DNA of 41,982 nt from Flavobacterium araucananum (GTDB lineage Bacteria > Bacteroidota > Bacteroidia > Flavobacteriales > Flavobacteriaceae). The notes under the pieces are model-generated. The model made no database searches. It saw only the letters and a program-made list of their open reading frames with translations, and had not been told where the DNA came from. The DNA lies in contig NZ_MUGS01000068.1 in the NCBI RefSeq assembly GCF_002222055.1, positions 1 through 41,982 of the forward strand, read 5' to 3'. The position numbers and the translations under genes are program-made. Below are positions 15,541-23,412 of this stretch, in pieces (position 1 is the first letter of the stretch; each line of letters starts with the position of its first letter).

Positions 15541-15667
15541 CTTAGTTTTCAGTTTCAGTTTTCAGTCCGTAAAAAAGAATTGAATTTGAAAATAGATAAG
15601 ATAGTAGAATTTGGTTTGAAAAGTTGATTTGATTATACTTTTAAATCTGAGACTGCCACTGAAAACT
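15541..15667. repeat. mirror-type intergenic repeat before phoH
   Basis: AGTTTTCAGT occurs twice on the left (15544-15553 and 15557-15566) and its reverse complement ACTGAAAACT at 15658-15667. The latter is preceded by CTGAGACTGCC, a word shared in style with the repeats at 20530 and 21781. The 315-base gap 15423-15737 holds no gene. Confidence 0.5.
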
Positions 15668-15737
15668 TTAAACTAAAAAACACCCGACAACCACAGATTT
15701 ATAAAACTGATTTATTTTTAATTTAAAACTACCTCAT

Positions 15738-16688
15738 TTGAACGAGAGAATTATCGAGCTCATAGACATCGCTCCAAAAGACTTTTGGGGCGCTCAAGAC
15801 ACTCATCTTGAAATAATTAAAAAGTATTACCCAAAGCTTAAAATCGTAGCAAGAGGTACCACTTTGAAAGCATTTGGCGAAAAAGAAGTTTTAGATGAAT
15901 TCGAAAAAAGATTTCAGAGGCTTATGCTTCATTTTACCCGATACAACAACATTGACGATAATGTAATTGAACGTGTAATTATGAGTGATGGTCAGGATGA
16001 AAGAAAATCATTAGATCATGACAAAATATTAGTTCATGGAGTTGGTGGTAAAATAATTAAAGCCATGACGCCTAACCAGCAACTATTGGTCGATACCATT
16101 AAAAAAAACGATATGGTATTTGCTGTTGGTCCAGCCGGAACAGGAAAAACGTATACTGGTGTTGCAATGGCAGTAAAAGCACTTAAAGACAAAGAAGTAA
16201 AAAGGATCATATTGACGCGACCAGCGGTAGAAGCAGGAGAAAATCTTGGTTTTTTACCCGGCGATATGAAAGAAAAACTAGATCCTTATATGCAACCGCT
16301 CTATGATGCTTTGCGCGATATGTTGCCCAACGAAAAACTGGAAGATTACATTTTGAAAGGAATTATACAAATTGCGCCATTGGCATTTATGCGTGGGCGT
16401 ACGCTTGATAATGCTTTTGTAATTCTGGATGAAGCACAAAATACAACGCATTCGCAAATGAAAATGTTTTTGACCCGTATGGGGAAAAATGCAAAATTCA
16501 TGATTACTGGTGATCCTGGACAGGTCGATTTGCCACGCAGAACTATTTCTGGTCTTAAAGAAGCAATCCTGGTTCTGAAAGACGTTGACGGAATTGGAAT
16601 TATTTATCTTGATGATAAAGATATCGTACGTCACAGATTAGTCAAAAAGGTAATCGATGCTTATAAACAAATAGAAAATCACGATTAA
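15738..16688 (+). CDS. PhoH-like ATPase
   Basis: A 316-residue PhoH-family P-loop ATPase. The N-terminal ~110 residues (RIIELIDIAPKDFWGAQ...) form a KH-like domain. The ATPase domain has Walker A GPAGTGKTYTG near 135 and Walker B FVILDEAQNTT near 232, followed by MFLTRMGKNAKFMITGDPGQ. PhoH proteins are ATP-dependent, probably RNA-linked, and often sit near RNA-processing genes. The reading frame supports a TTG start at 15738; the next in-frame ATG (about residue 77) would delete most of the N-terminal domain. No -7 box is clear. Confidence 0.92.
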   Translation: MNERIIELIDIAPKDFWGAQDTHLEIIKKYYPKLKIVARGTTLKAFGEKEVLDEFEKRFQRLMLHFTRYNNIDDNVIERVIMSDGQDERKSLDHDKILVHGVGGKIIKAMTPNQQLLVDTIKKNDMVFAVGPAGTGKTYTGVAMAVKALKDKEVKRIILTRPAVEAGENLGFLPGDMKEKLDPYMQPLYDALRDMLPNEKLEDYILKGIIQIAPLAFMRGRTLDNAFVILDEAQNTTHSQMKMFLTRMGKNAKFMITGDPGQVDLPRRTISGLKEAILVLKDVDGIGIIYLDDKDIVRHRLVKKVIDAYKQIENHD

Positions 16689-16712
16689 GTTTGTGCATTT
16701 TGCTACAGATTT

Positions 16713-16759
16713 TTTTGCCACGAATTTCACGAATTAATTTGCGTGAATTTGCGGCAAAA
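16713..16759. repeat. imperfect inverted repeat after phoH
   Basis: TTTTGCCACGAATTTCACG (16713-16731) pairs imperfectly with CGTGAATTTGCGGCAAAA (16742-16759). The GCCACGAATTTCACGAATTA wording is another that I recall as dispersed in Flavobacterium genomes. It lies 25 bases past the phoH stop. Confidence 0.5.
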
Positions 16760-16821
16760 TAATAAAGGGATTATAAATCACTTTAATCTTTTAAGCTGTG
16801 GCCAAAAAAGCACAGTAAATG

Positions 16822-16876
16822 ATATTCGTTTTATGCATATTTTTTTATAGAAATGCATAAAACGAATATTTTTTTT
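16822..16876 (+). terminator. 17 bp perfect hairpin with T tract
   Basis: ATATTCGTTTTATGCAT (16822-16838) and ATGCATAAAACGAATAT (16853-16869) are exact reverse complements with a 14-base loop, followed by a run of T to 16876. It is probably the phoH terminator, although it lies 134 bases past the stop codon. The stem is unusually long and could also be a decayed mobile-element end. Confidence 0.65.
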
Positions 16877-16919
16877 GATTTTTATTTTATTTCAGTAAAA
16901 TCGTTCGGGAACGAAAATT

Positions 16920-17018
16920 ATGTTACTTGATCCTCCTAAAGATTTGCCTTTAGAAACAATTGAAAACTGGATACAAAAAGCATTGAATTTATGTAAAACC
17001 GGATTTATTAAAGTTTAA
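16920..17018 (+). pseudogene. short protein-like ORF, possible gene remnant
   Basis: A 32-codon frame reads MLLDPPKDLPLETIENWIQK and ends in LNLCKTGFIKV. It is open for seven more codons upstream (NRSGTKI) before a stop at 16896. The DLPLETIENWI stretch looks like a real amphipathic C-terminal helix rather than chance. It resembles the tail of small cytoplasmic proteins such as DUF1801 members, but I cannot name it firmly. There is no full gene around it. It may be the surviving 3' end of a deleted gene. Confidence 0.3.
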
Positions 17019-17099
17019 ATTATTTAAAATTCAGTATTTGAGGAAATCGTTAAATAAATAATAAACTTGCCATATTTTGGGCTTTTATGATGGTATATC

Positions 17100-17131
17100 T
17101 TTGTTCTTCCGGGCTTAAAGCTGTAAATTTG
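17100..17131 (+). promoter_or_regulatory. consensus promoter of the HAD hydrolase gene
   Basis: TTTG (17100-17103), 20 bases, then TAAATTTG (17124-17131) matches the Bacteroidota promoter. The ATG at 17158 gives a leader of about 20 bases. A second -7-like TATCTTTG overlaps the -33 box at 17096-17103. Confidence 0.65.
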
Positions 17132-17157
17132 CACATCATAAATACTTGATCTTTAAT

Positions 17158-17991
17158 ATGAATTCAAATCTTAAAAATATAAAAGTTATCGTTAGTGACT
17201 TAGACGGAACTTTACTTAACCCTCAGCATAGAATCTCAGAATACACTAAATCAATTTTTCAGGAACTTCACAATCAAAATTATCTTATAGTTGTCGCTAC
17301 AGGACGTCATCATCTTGATGCAATGGCAATTATTGAGACACTTAAAGTTCCCGTTTATTTAGTAAGTTCAAACGGAGCAAGGATTCATTCGCCAGAAAAA
17401 GAAGAGCTATTTGCCTTCAATTTGGATAGTGATGTTGTAAAGGCAGCACTAAATGTAGAAATCGATCCTGAAATTACTGTAGTTTTATTCAAGGAAAATG
17501 TTTGGCAAACCAACAAATTAAGCGAAAAACTAAATGCATTTCAGGCGGATTTAAAATACCATCCGGAATTGGTTGATTATAAAAATCTGGAAGATTTTGG
17601 CGCAATTAAAATTTTCTTCTCCTGCGACAATCATGAAAAATTAGTAAAGCTAAAAGATGCTATTTTAGCAAATTCATCTCAATATTTGCATCATGCTTTT
17701 AGTTTACCAACTTGTTTAGAGTTTATGGATAAATCTATAGATAAAGCAGTTGCGATCGAGAGAGTACTTGAAAAACAAGGGATTACTTTAGATCAGGCAA
17801 TTTCTTTTGGAGATGGTTTTAATGATGTTCAAATGTTATCAGCATCAGGAAAAGGATTAATTATGGGCAATGCTCCGGCTTTGCTTAAAGAAACGTTACC
17901 TAACTTAGAAGTAATAAAAACCAATGCCGAAGATGGCGTTGCACAATACATTGCTTCAAAAATTTTGAATAAAGAATTTGCTTCCAGTTAA
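17158..17991 (+). CDS. Cof-type HAD-superfamily hydrolase
   Basis: A 277-residue haloacid-dehalogenase-type phosphatase of the Cof (IIB) class. Motif I is VSDLDGTLLN near residue 14, with the nucleophile Asp and acid/base Asp two residues apart. Motif II is VATGRHH. The cap domain (about 85-190) sits between them, and the C-terminal motif SFGDGFNDVQML binds magnesium. Such enzymes dephosphorylate sugar phosphates, FMN or pyridoxal phosphate; the substrate is not predictable. The ATG at 17158 is preferred over a TTG at 17146 because the promoter sits just upstream and the motif I strand begins soon after. Confidence 0.9.
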   Translation: MNSNLKNIKVIVSDLDGTLLNPQHRISEYTKSIFQELHNQNYLIVVATGRHHLDAMAIIETLKVPVYLVSSNGARIHSPEKEELFAFNLDSDVVKAALNVEIDPEITVVLFKENVWQTNKLSEKLNAFQADLKYHPELVDYKNLEDFGAIKIFFSCDNHEKLVKLKDAILANSSQYLHHAFSLPTCLEFMDKSIDKAVAIERVLEKQGITLDQAISFGDGFNDVQMLSASGKGLIMGNAPALLKETLPNLEVIKTNAEDGVAQYIASKILNKEFASS

Positions 17992-18042
17992 CTAAATAGT
18001 ATAGCAGAAAAGATACAATTTTAGACTTTTGATAAAAATAAG

Positions 18043-18075
18043 ATCCTTGGAGATAATTCTTCAAGGATTTTTTTT
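18043..18075 (+). terminator. terminator after the HAD hydrolase gene
   Basis: ATCCTTG (18043-18049) pairs with CAAGGAT (18062-18068), followed by a T run. It lies about 50 bases past the stop codon. Confidence 0.6.
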
Positions 18076-18146
18076 GTTGGATGCATATAATGCAAAGAAT
18101 TTCGCAGGCAAATGATAAAAACATTTTTTTAATAATTTGCAAAGTG

Positions 18147-18154
18147 TATTTTTG
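18147..18154 (+). promoter_or_regulatory. -7 box of the S9 peptidase gene
   Basis: TATTTTTG matches TAnnTTTG and ends 23 bases before the ATG at 18178. The -33 position is a T-rich run without a clear TTG. Confidence 0.4.
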
Positions 18155-18177
18155 TTTTCTCAAAAAACTATAATACC

Positions 18178-20526
18178 ATGACAAAAAACATTTTTATTCT
18201 TGCCTTTCTAATACTTTCGATTACGGGCAATAGTCAAACCTTGAAATTAGAAGAAATAATGAAAGGGGAATCTTTTATTGGAAATCAACCAACATACGGA
18301 CGCTGGTCTTTAGATGGGAAAAAAGTTTATTTTGAATGGAACCCAACAGATGATTTAGGAGCAAATACTTATTTCTGGCAAAAAGGAGCGGCAAAACCTG
18401 TTTTGGCAGAACCAAAAGAAGCTGCTTTTTCAAAATTTGATTTTAAAAGAAAACCAACTTCAGATATCGCTTATTATGTAGATAAAGGAGGATTGTATTC
18501 GTATACAATTAGTACAAAAACGACAAAAAAAATTATTCAGCAAAGTAAACCAATTTCAAATATTGAATTAGGTGCTACTGCCGGAATAGTATTTTTTGAA
18601 CAAAACGATAATATTTTTAAATACAATACTAAAGAAGGAACGGTACTTCAAATCACGAACTTTAGTAAAGGAACGAAAAAAGAAAAAACCCCGGAGAAAG
18701 AATCTTTTTTAAAGACACAACAAAAAGAATTGTTTCAGTTTATTAAAGATAAAGAGGCTAAAAAACAATGGAATCTTGCGAAGAGCAAAGCTGTTAAATC
18801 TGATTTTGCCAAAGAATATTTTTATGGTAAAGACAACTTCTTTAATCTGAAAGCGAATCCAAATGGTAATTTTGCAACTTTTAGTTTAGTAGAAGAATCA
18901 GAGGCAAAAAAAGAAAAAATGGAAGTTTTTATAACAGATGATGGTTATAATCAAACGCCGGATACCAAAGAAAAAGTTTCTACAGCAAACTTGGTAAAAA
19001 CTAAATTCGGAATTTATTCTGTTGCGAAAGATAGTGTTTACTTCGTTAATTTTTCGACGTTAAGCCATATTCAGGATGCGCCAAAGTATTATGAAGGGTA
19101 TGATAATTTGAAAAACAAAGCCAAAGAAGATAAATTGATTATGGCTCAGCCTCCGGTTTATAACGAAGATGGTTCTTTGGGTATTGTAGAAATAAGAAGT
19201 CAGGATAATAAAGACAGATGGTTGGTGAGTTTGAACCTCGAAAATGGTTCATTTAAAGAGGTAGAACATCAACATGATGATGCATGGATTGCCGGCCCCG
19301 GAATCCCGTCTTACTCATTTGATTCAGGAACTTTGGGTTTTCTGGCAGATAATGAAACCATCTATTTCCAATCTGAAGCTACGGGATATTCTCATTTATA
19401 TACGTACAACTTAAAAACAGGGGGTAAAACACAACTAACCAACGGAAATTGGGAAGTGCGTGATGTAACTTTATCAAAAGATAAAAAAGCATTTTACTTA
19501 ACGACAAATACAACCCACCCGGGAAATAGAAATTTTTATAAACTTGCTGCAACTGGTGGAGCTTTAGAACCAATCCTGATCAAAGATGGTGCACATGAAG
19601 TTGTACTTTCACCGGACGAAAAGTCACTTTTAGTACGTTACTCTTATAAAAATGTTCCTTGGGATTTTTATATTGCCGACAATAAAAAGAATACAGCTTT
19701 GCAACAAATTTCTTCTTCGGTTTCTGAGGATTTCAAAAAATACAAGTGGAGAGAACCGGAAGTTATTACGTTCAAAGCGCAGGACGGAACTCCTGTTAAT
19801 GCAAGATTATATACTCCAAATGCAGCGAATGCAAATAAAGCGGCCGTAATTTTTGTGCACGGTGCAGGTTACTTGCAAAATGCGCACAACTATTGGAGCA
19901 ATTATTACAGAGAATATATGTTTCATAATTTGTTGACAGATTTAGGGTATACAGTTCTGGATATCGATTATAGAGGAAGTGATGGTTATGGACGTGATTT
20001 TAGAACTGGAATTTATCGTTTTATGGGAGGAAAAGATTTATCTGACCACTTGGACGGAAAAAAATATTTGGTAGAAAAATACGGAATCGATGCCAACAGA
20101 GTGGGTATTTACGGAGGTTCTTATGGAGGGTTTATTACCTTAATGGGGATGTTGACAACTCCTGGCGAATTTGCTTCGGGCGCTGCTTTACGTTCTGTTA
20201 CAGACTGGGCACATTATAATCATGGGTATACCGGAAATATTTTGAATTTCCCGGAAACGGATCCGGATGCTTACAAAAAAAGTTCTCCTATTTATTATGC
20301 AGATAATCTAAAAGGAAATTTAGTAATGTTACACGGAATGGTTGATGATAATGTAGAGTATAAAGATATTGTTCGTTTGTCTCAACGTTTTATCGAGTTA
20401 CAGAAAAAGAATTGGAGCTTGGCTTCTTTTCCGGTAGAATCTCACGGATTTAAAGAAACATATTCCTGGATTGATGAATACAGCAGAATCCTGAATTTAT
20501 TTAATTCGACACTTCTTAAAAAATAA
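18178..20526 (+). CDS. secreted S9-family (prolyl oligopeptidase-type) peptidase
   Basis: A 782-residue exported serine peptidase. Residues 1-20 are a signal peptide (NIFILAFLILSITGNSQ). A beta-propeller-like region (about 35-530) precedes the alpha/beta hydrolase domain. The catalytic triad is readable: Ser648 in GGSYGG, Asp723 in GMVDDNV and His756 in ESHGF. The oxyanion region is FVHGAGY near residue 560. The propeller lacks the WxYEEE double-glutamate motif of true dipeptidyl peptidase IV, so the protein belongs to a different S9 subgroup. No T9SS domain is present, so it is probably periplasmic. It is flanked by mirror repeats and followed by purC with its own promoter. Confidence 0.92.
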   Translation: MTKNIFILAFLILSITGNSQTLKLEEIMKGESFIGNQPTYGRWSLDGKKVYFEWNPTDDLGANTYFWQKGAAKPVLAEPKEAAFSKFDFKRKPTSDIAYYVDKGGLYSYTISTKTTKKIIQQSKPISNIELGATAGIVFFEQNDNIFKYNTKEGTVLQITNFSKGTKKEKTPEKESFLKTQQKELFQFIKDKEAKKQWNLAKSKAVKSDFAKEYFYGKDNFFNLKANPNGNFATFSLVEESEAKKEKMEVFITDDGYNQTPDTKEKVSTANLVKTKFGIYSVAKDSVYFVNFSTLSHIQDAPKYYEGYDNLKNKAKEDKLIMAQPPVYNEDGSLGIVEIRSQDNKDRWLVSLNLENGSFKEVEHQHDDAWIAGPGIPSYSFDSGTLGFLADNETIYFQSEATGYSHLYTYNLKTGGKTQLTNGNWEVRDVTLSKDKKAFYLTTNTTHPGNRNFYKLAATGGALEPILIKDGAHEVVLSPDEKSLLVRYSYKNVPWDFYIADNKKNTALQQISSSVSEDFKKYKWREPEVITFKAQDGTPVNARLYTPNAANANKAAVIFVHGAGYLQNAHNYWSNYYREYMFHNLLTDLGYTVLDIDYRGSDGYGRDFRTGIYRFMGGKDLSDHLDGKKYLVEKYGIDANRVGIYGGSYGGFITLMGMLTTPGEFASGAALRSVTDWAHYNHGYTGNILNFPETDPDAYKKSSPIYYADNLKGNLVMLHGMVDDNVEYKDIVRLSQRFIELQKKNWSLASFPVESHGFKETYSWIDEYSRILNLFNSTLLKK

Positions 20527-20529
20527 GTA

Positions 20530-20636
20530 TTCAGTCGCAGTCGCAGTCTCAGTATTCGGTTTCGGTTTACAGTCTCAATCTCTGCGAAAACTTTGTCAAA
20601 GCTCTAACTGAGACTGTAAACCGCGACTGAAAACTA
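20530..20636. repeat. mirror-type intergenic repeat after the S9 peptidase gene
   Basis: The left part is CAGTCGCAGTCGCAGTCTCA-like short-period text. CGGTTTACAGTCTCA (20563-20577) is the exact reverse complement of TGAGACTGTAAACCG (20609-20623), giving perfect 15 bp arms. The outer GTATTCAGTCGC also pairs with GCGACTGAAAAC. No gene is present. Confidence 0.7.
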
Positions 20637-20645
20637 AAAACTTTC

Positions 20646-20676
20646 TTGTTTGCTCTTTTAATTAGTTTTAAATTTG
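20646..20676 (+). promoter_or_regulatory. consensus promoter of purC
   Basis: TTG (20646-20648), 20 bases, then TAAATTTG (20669-20676) matches the Bacteroidota promoter. The leader is about 25 bases to the ATG at 20707. Confidence 0.65.
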
Positions 20677-20706
20677 CATTCATAAAAAACAACACAACAA
20701 ACAATA

Positions 20707-21663
20707 ATGAGCAATACAATCACAACTACAAATTTTAATTTTCCAGATCAAAAATCAGTTTACCGCGGAAAAGTCAGGGAGGTTTACAACATAAACAACG
20801 AGCTTTTGGTAATGGTTGCAACAGACAGGCTTTCGGCTTTTGATGTGGTTTTACCAAAAGGTATTCCGTACAAAGGGCAAATCTTAAATCAGATTGCGAC
20901 CAGATTCATGGAATTGACAGAGGATATTGTACCAAACTGGTTGATTGCAACTCCGGATCCTAATGTAGCTGTTGGTCATTTATGTGAACCTTTTAAGGTA
21001 GAAATGGTTATTCGTGGGTATCTTTCAGGACATGCTGCCCGTGAGTATGCTGCGGGAAAAAGACAAATATGCGGTGTTGTTATGCCGGAAGGTTTAAAGG
21101 AAAATGATAAATTTCCGGAGCCAATTATTACACCAACTACAAAAGCTGATAATGGTTCTCATGACGAAGATATTTCTCGCGAAGATATTCTGGACAAAGG
21201 AATTGTTACGGAAGAGGATTATCTTGTATTAGAAAAATTTACCCGTGATTTATTTCAAAGAGGAACTGAAATCGCTGCTGAGCGCGGATTGATTTTAGTA
21301 GATACTAAATACGAATTTGGAAAAACAAAAGAAGGTGTTATTGTTTTAATCGATGAAATCCATACACCGGATTCTTCTCGTTACTTTTATGCAGATGGAT
21401 ATCAGGACAGACAGGATAAAGGAGAAGAGCAAAAACAATTGTCTAAAGAGTTTGTGCGTCGCTGGTTGATCGAAAACGATTTTCAAGGTCAGGACGGACA
21501 ACAAATTCCAGATATGACAGAGGAATATATCGAGTCTGTTTCTGAAAGATATATTGAATTGTACGAGAAAATTTTAGGAGAAAAATTCGTAAAAGCAAAT
21601 ATTGCCAATATCGATCAGCGTATTGATAAAAACGTATTAGAATATCTTGCTGCTAAAGAATAA
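20707..21663 (+). CDS. purC: phosphoribosylaminoimidazole-succinocarboxamide synthase (SAICAR synthase)
   Basis: PurC joins CAIR and aspartate with ATP in step 7 or 8 of purine synthesis. The 318-residue protein is the longer form seen in Bacteroidota. Motifs include YRGKVREVYNINNELLVMVATD at the start with the ATP-binding strand, RLSAFDVVLPKGIPYKG, VEMVIRGYLSGHA, the substrate loop KADNGSHDEDIS near 138, and LVDTKYEFG with IDEIHTPDSSR near 200-225. It is a single gene with its own promoter and terminator; no other pur gene is in the window. Confidence 0.97.
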   Translation: MSNTITTTNFNFPDQKSVYRGKVREVYNINNELLVMVATDRLSAFDVVLPKGIPYKGQILNQIATRFMELTEDIVPNWLIATPDPNVAVGHLCEPFKVEMVIRGYLSGHAAREYAAGKRQICGVVMPEGLKENDKFPEPIITPTTKADNGSHDEDISREDILDKGIVTEEDYLVLEKFTRDLFQRGTEIAAERGLILVDTKYEFGKTKEGVIVLIDEIHTPDSSRYFYADGYQDRQDKGEEQKQLSKEFVRRWLIENDFQGQDGQQIPDMTEEYIESVSERYIELYEKILGEKFVKANIANIDQRIDKNVLEYLAAKE

Positions 21664-21713
21664 TTGTCAGTTTTAAACGAACTGTTTAAAACATGAACTT
21701 TAGAATCCATAAA

Positions 21714-21758
21714 AAAATGCCTTGCTATTTATATTGATGATAGCAGGGCATTTTCTTT
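21714..21758 (+). terminator. terminator of purC
   Basis: AAAATGCCTTGCTA (21714-21727) pairs with TAGCAGGGCATTTT (21741-21754) with one G-U pair, followed by a T-rich tract. A second perfect inverted repeat, GTTTTAAAC and GTTTAAAAC with a 5-base gap (21670-21692), lies just before it. Confidence 0.75.
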
Positions 21759-21780
21759 TGCACAAATTGATAAAATGTAA

Positions 21781-21895
21781 CAGTTTACAGTCTCAGTATT
21801 CAGTCACAGTATTCAGTTACAGTATTCAGTTACAGTATTCAGTTACAGTATTCGGTTCGGTCACAGTGATCACTGAGACTGAATACTGAGACTTT
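21781..21895. repeat. mirror-type intergenic repeat with 13-base tandem array
   Basis: ACAGTATTCAGTT is repeated three times head to tail (21806-21844) and once partially. The block is flanked by GTCTCAGTATTCAGT on the left and ACTGAATACTGAGAC-like text on the right, and turns around the palindrome CAGTGATCACTG (21864-21875). It can fold into a long hairpin between the convergent purC and SRPBCC genes. Confidence 0.75.
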
Positions 21896-21913
21896 ACTTC
21901 TCTTATTAAGAAA

Positions 21914-22453
21914 CTAATTTTCCATTGTAGTTTTAAGATTTTCAAGACCTTTTTGTAAATCATTTCCAATCATTTGATCCATTTTCATCATTGGCAGCAT
22001 GATATTCATCGGGTAAGGAATAATTCCGTTGATTCCCCATTTTACTTTAGTTTTATTTCCTGCAACGGCTTCTGTAGACATGAATCCTACAGCAGTATCT
22101 TCCATTGGTTTTTTGAAACGTAGTGCAAAATCAATACGTTTTCCGTCAATTATTTTTGTCACTTCCTGTTCGCCAACTCCTACTTCTTTTACATCACTTT
22201 CCCATGCGGCCTTAGAACCTACAGTACCATCAGTTCCGGTATAAATTGATTTCATTTTGGGATCAATGTTCGCCCAGACACTAAAATCATTTTGATTTTT
22301 GAGGTATTTCACATAATTAAAAACACTATCGACGGGTTTGTCGATTGTAATTTCTCTTTCGACAGCATAATTTTTAGGCATAAAATAAGCCGCAATTAAT
22401 ACGATAGCAACAAATAAAATGAGTACGATCAGAATTTTTTTAAGGATTCCCAT
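21914..22453 (-). CDS. SRPBCC-family protein with N-terminal membrane anchor
   Basis: A 179-residue START/polyketide-cyclase-like protein. A hydrophobic helix (about 4-26, LKKILIVLILFVAIVLIAAY) anchors it. The SRPBCC fold then starts YAVEREITIDKPVDSVFNYV and contains GTVGSKAAWES and TKVKWGINGIIPYP. The family binds hydrophobic ligands in a deep cavity. Many Bacteroidota have such membrane-anchored copies of unknown role. It is monocistronic; no consensus promoter is seen in the 369-base gap upstream. Confidence 0.82.
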   Translation of the reverse strand: MGILKKILIVLILFVAIVLIAAYFMPKNYAVEREITIDKPVDSVFNYVKYLKNQNDFSVWANIDPKMKSIYTGTDGTVGSKAAWESDVKEVGVGEQEVTKIIDGKRIDFALRFKKPMEDTAVGFMSTEAVAGNKTKVKWGINGIIPYPMNIMLPMMKMDQMIGNDLQKGLENLKTTMEN

Positions 22454-22762
22454 AGCTTTTATCTTTAAGGTTATTAATAATTTTTTGTTCAGGTAACAGG
22501 CCTATAACTTATTATCTTATAGTTTGTTTTATTTATAGTAAAGTTAAATAACTTAAGTTTTGGATTTACCGGATCCTTATTTTTTTGATGATTTTTTTTA
22601 TTAATTTTTATTTTACTGTAACATTTTTGATTTAATAGCGTCTATTGTATAACAGCTTAAATGAGATAACATAAATTTTAAGTTTGGTGAGCATTTATTA
22701 TCTAAATGTTAAGAATTAGTTAAAACATAGTACTTTGTTATGCATAATACATGAATTAGAAT

Positions 22763-22770
22763 TACATTTG
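22763..22770 (+). promoter_or_regulatory. -7 box of the ankyrin gene
   Basis: TACATTTG matches TAnnTTTG, 52 bases before the ATG. The nearest TTTG upstream (22734-22737) is spaced 25 bases, a little long. The rest of the gap 22454-22760 holds AT-rich DNA with no visible gene. Confidence 0.4.
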
Positions 22771-22822
22771 TACAGAAATTAAGAATCATCATTAATCAAT
22801 CAATAATTAACAATCAATCGTT

Positions 22823-23203
22823 ATGAAAAAATCAGTAATTTATTTAGGAGTAGCTTTAGTAGCTTTAGCAAATGTAGCAATGGCTTCAAACCAAGCATCA
22901 TTTGTACAACCACAAATGGAAATTGTAAGTAGTTTTGCAACACCACTAACTGTAGCAGTTAGTAAAGGAGATTTGGATTTCGTTAAAAAACTTGTAGAAT
23001 ATGGAGCAGATGTAAACGAAAGATCTGAAGATTTAACCCCTTTAATGATAGCAGCACGTTATAATAAAGTTGATATTTTGAATTTTTTAATTGCGAATGG
23101 TGCAAATGTATCAGCGAAAAATGAAAAAGGATTTACAGCATTAAAATATGCACAATTATCTAATGCAGCAGACGCGATAGCCATTTTAAAAGATTTAAAA
23201 TAA
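22823..23203 (+). CDS. small exported ankyrin-repeat protein
   Basis: A 126-residue protein. Residues 1-21 are a signal peptide (VIYLGVALVALANVAMAS). About three ankyrin repeats follow: TPLTVAVSKGDLDFVKKLVE, YGADVNERSEDLTPLMIAAR with KVDILNFLIANGANV, and GFTALKYAQLSN. Ankyrin repeats bind proteins. The small size and export signal suggest a periplasmic binding or inhibitor role, but no partner is indicated by the neighbours. The leader is AT-rich and about 45 bases long, and a strong terminator follows. Confidence 0.88.
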   Translation: MKKSVIYLGVALVALANVAMASNQASFVQPQMEIVSSFATPLTVAVSKGDLDFVKKLVEYGADVNERSEDLTPLMIAARYNKVDILNFLIANGANVSAKNEKGFTALKYAQLSNAADAIAILKDLK

Positions 23204-23231
23204 AAGTTTGAATCCGTTTAGAGTTAGTATA

Positions 23232-23265
23232 AAAAACGACCTTCCTTGAGCAGAAGGTCGTTTTT
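23232..23265 (+). terminator. terminator of the ankyrin gene
   Basis: AAAAACGACCTTC (23232-23244) and GAAGGTCGTTTTT (23253-23265) form a perfect 13 bp stem with an 8-base loop ending in T. Confidence 0.85.
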
Positions 23266-23327
23266 CATTTTAGTATATCCAAGTAATGCTATTACAACTG
23301 AGACAACATTAACTTGTGTCAAAATTA

Positions 23328-23361
23328 AAAAAAGCACCATTAAAATTAATGATGCTTTTTT
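23328..23361 (-). terminator. terminator of the metal-efflux operon
   Basis: AAAAAAGCACCATTA (23328-23342) and TAATGATGCTTTTTT (23347-23361) form a 15 bp stem with one mismatch and a 4-base loop. It reads as a terminator on both strands, about 50 bases past the pump gene stop. Confidence 0.75.
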
Positions 23362-23412
23362 CGTTAGAACCGAATCAAATTAATTTAACCAATTAATTAA
23401 TTTTAAATTTCG

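Noticed and set aside
16822..16876. Insertion-sequence end
   Set aside because: No transposase gene and no second matching inverted end or target duplication are seen; a terminator explains the T tract.
17146..17157. Upstream TTG start for the HAD hydrolase
   Set aside because: It adds only four residues; the ATG at 17158 fits the family and the promoter spacing.
18178..20526. Dipeptidyl peptidase IV
   Set aside because: The triad is S9-type but the double-Glu motif needed for N-terminal dipeptide binding is not visible.
21806..21853. CRISPR array
   Set aside because: The 13-base units are contiguous with no spacers, and no cas genes are present.
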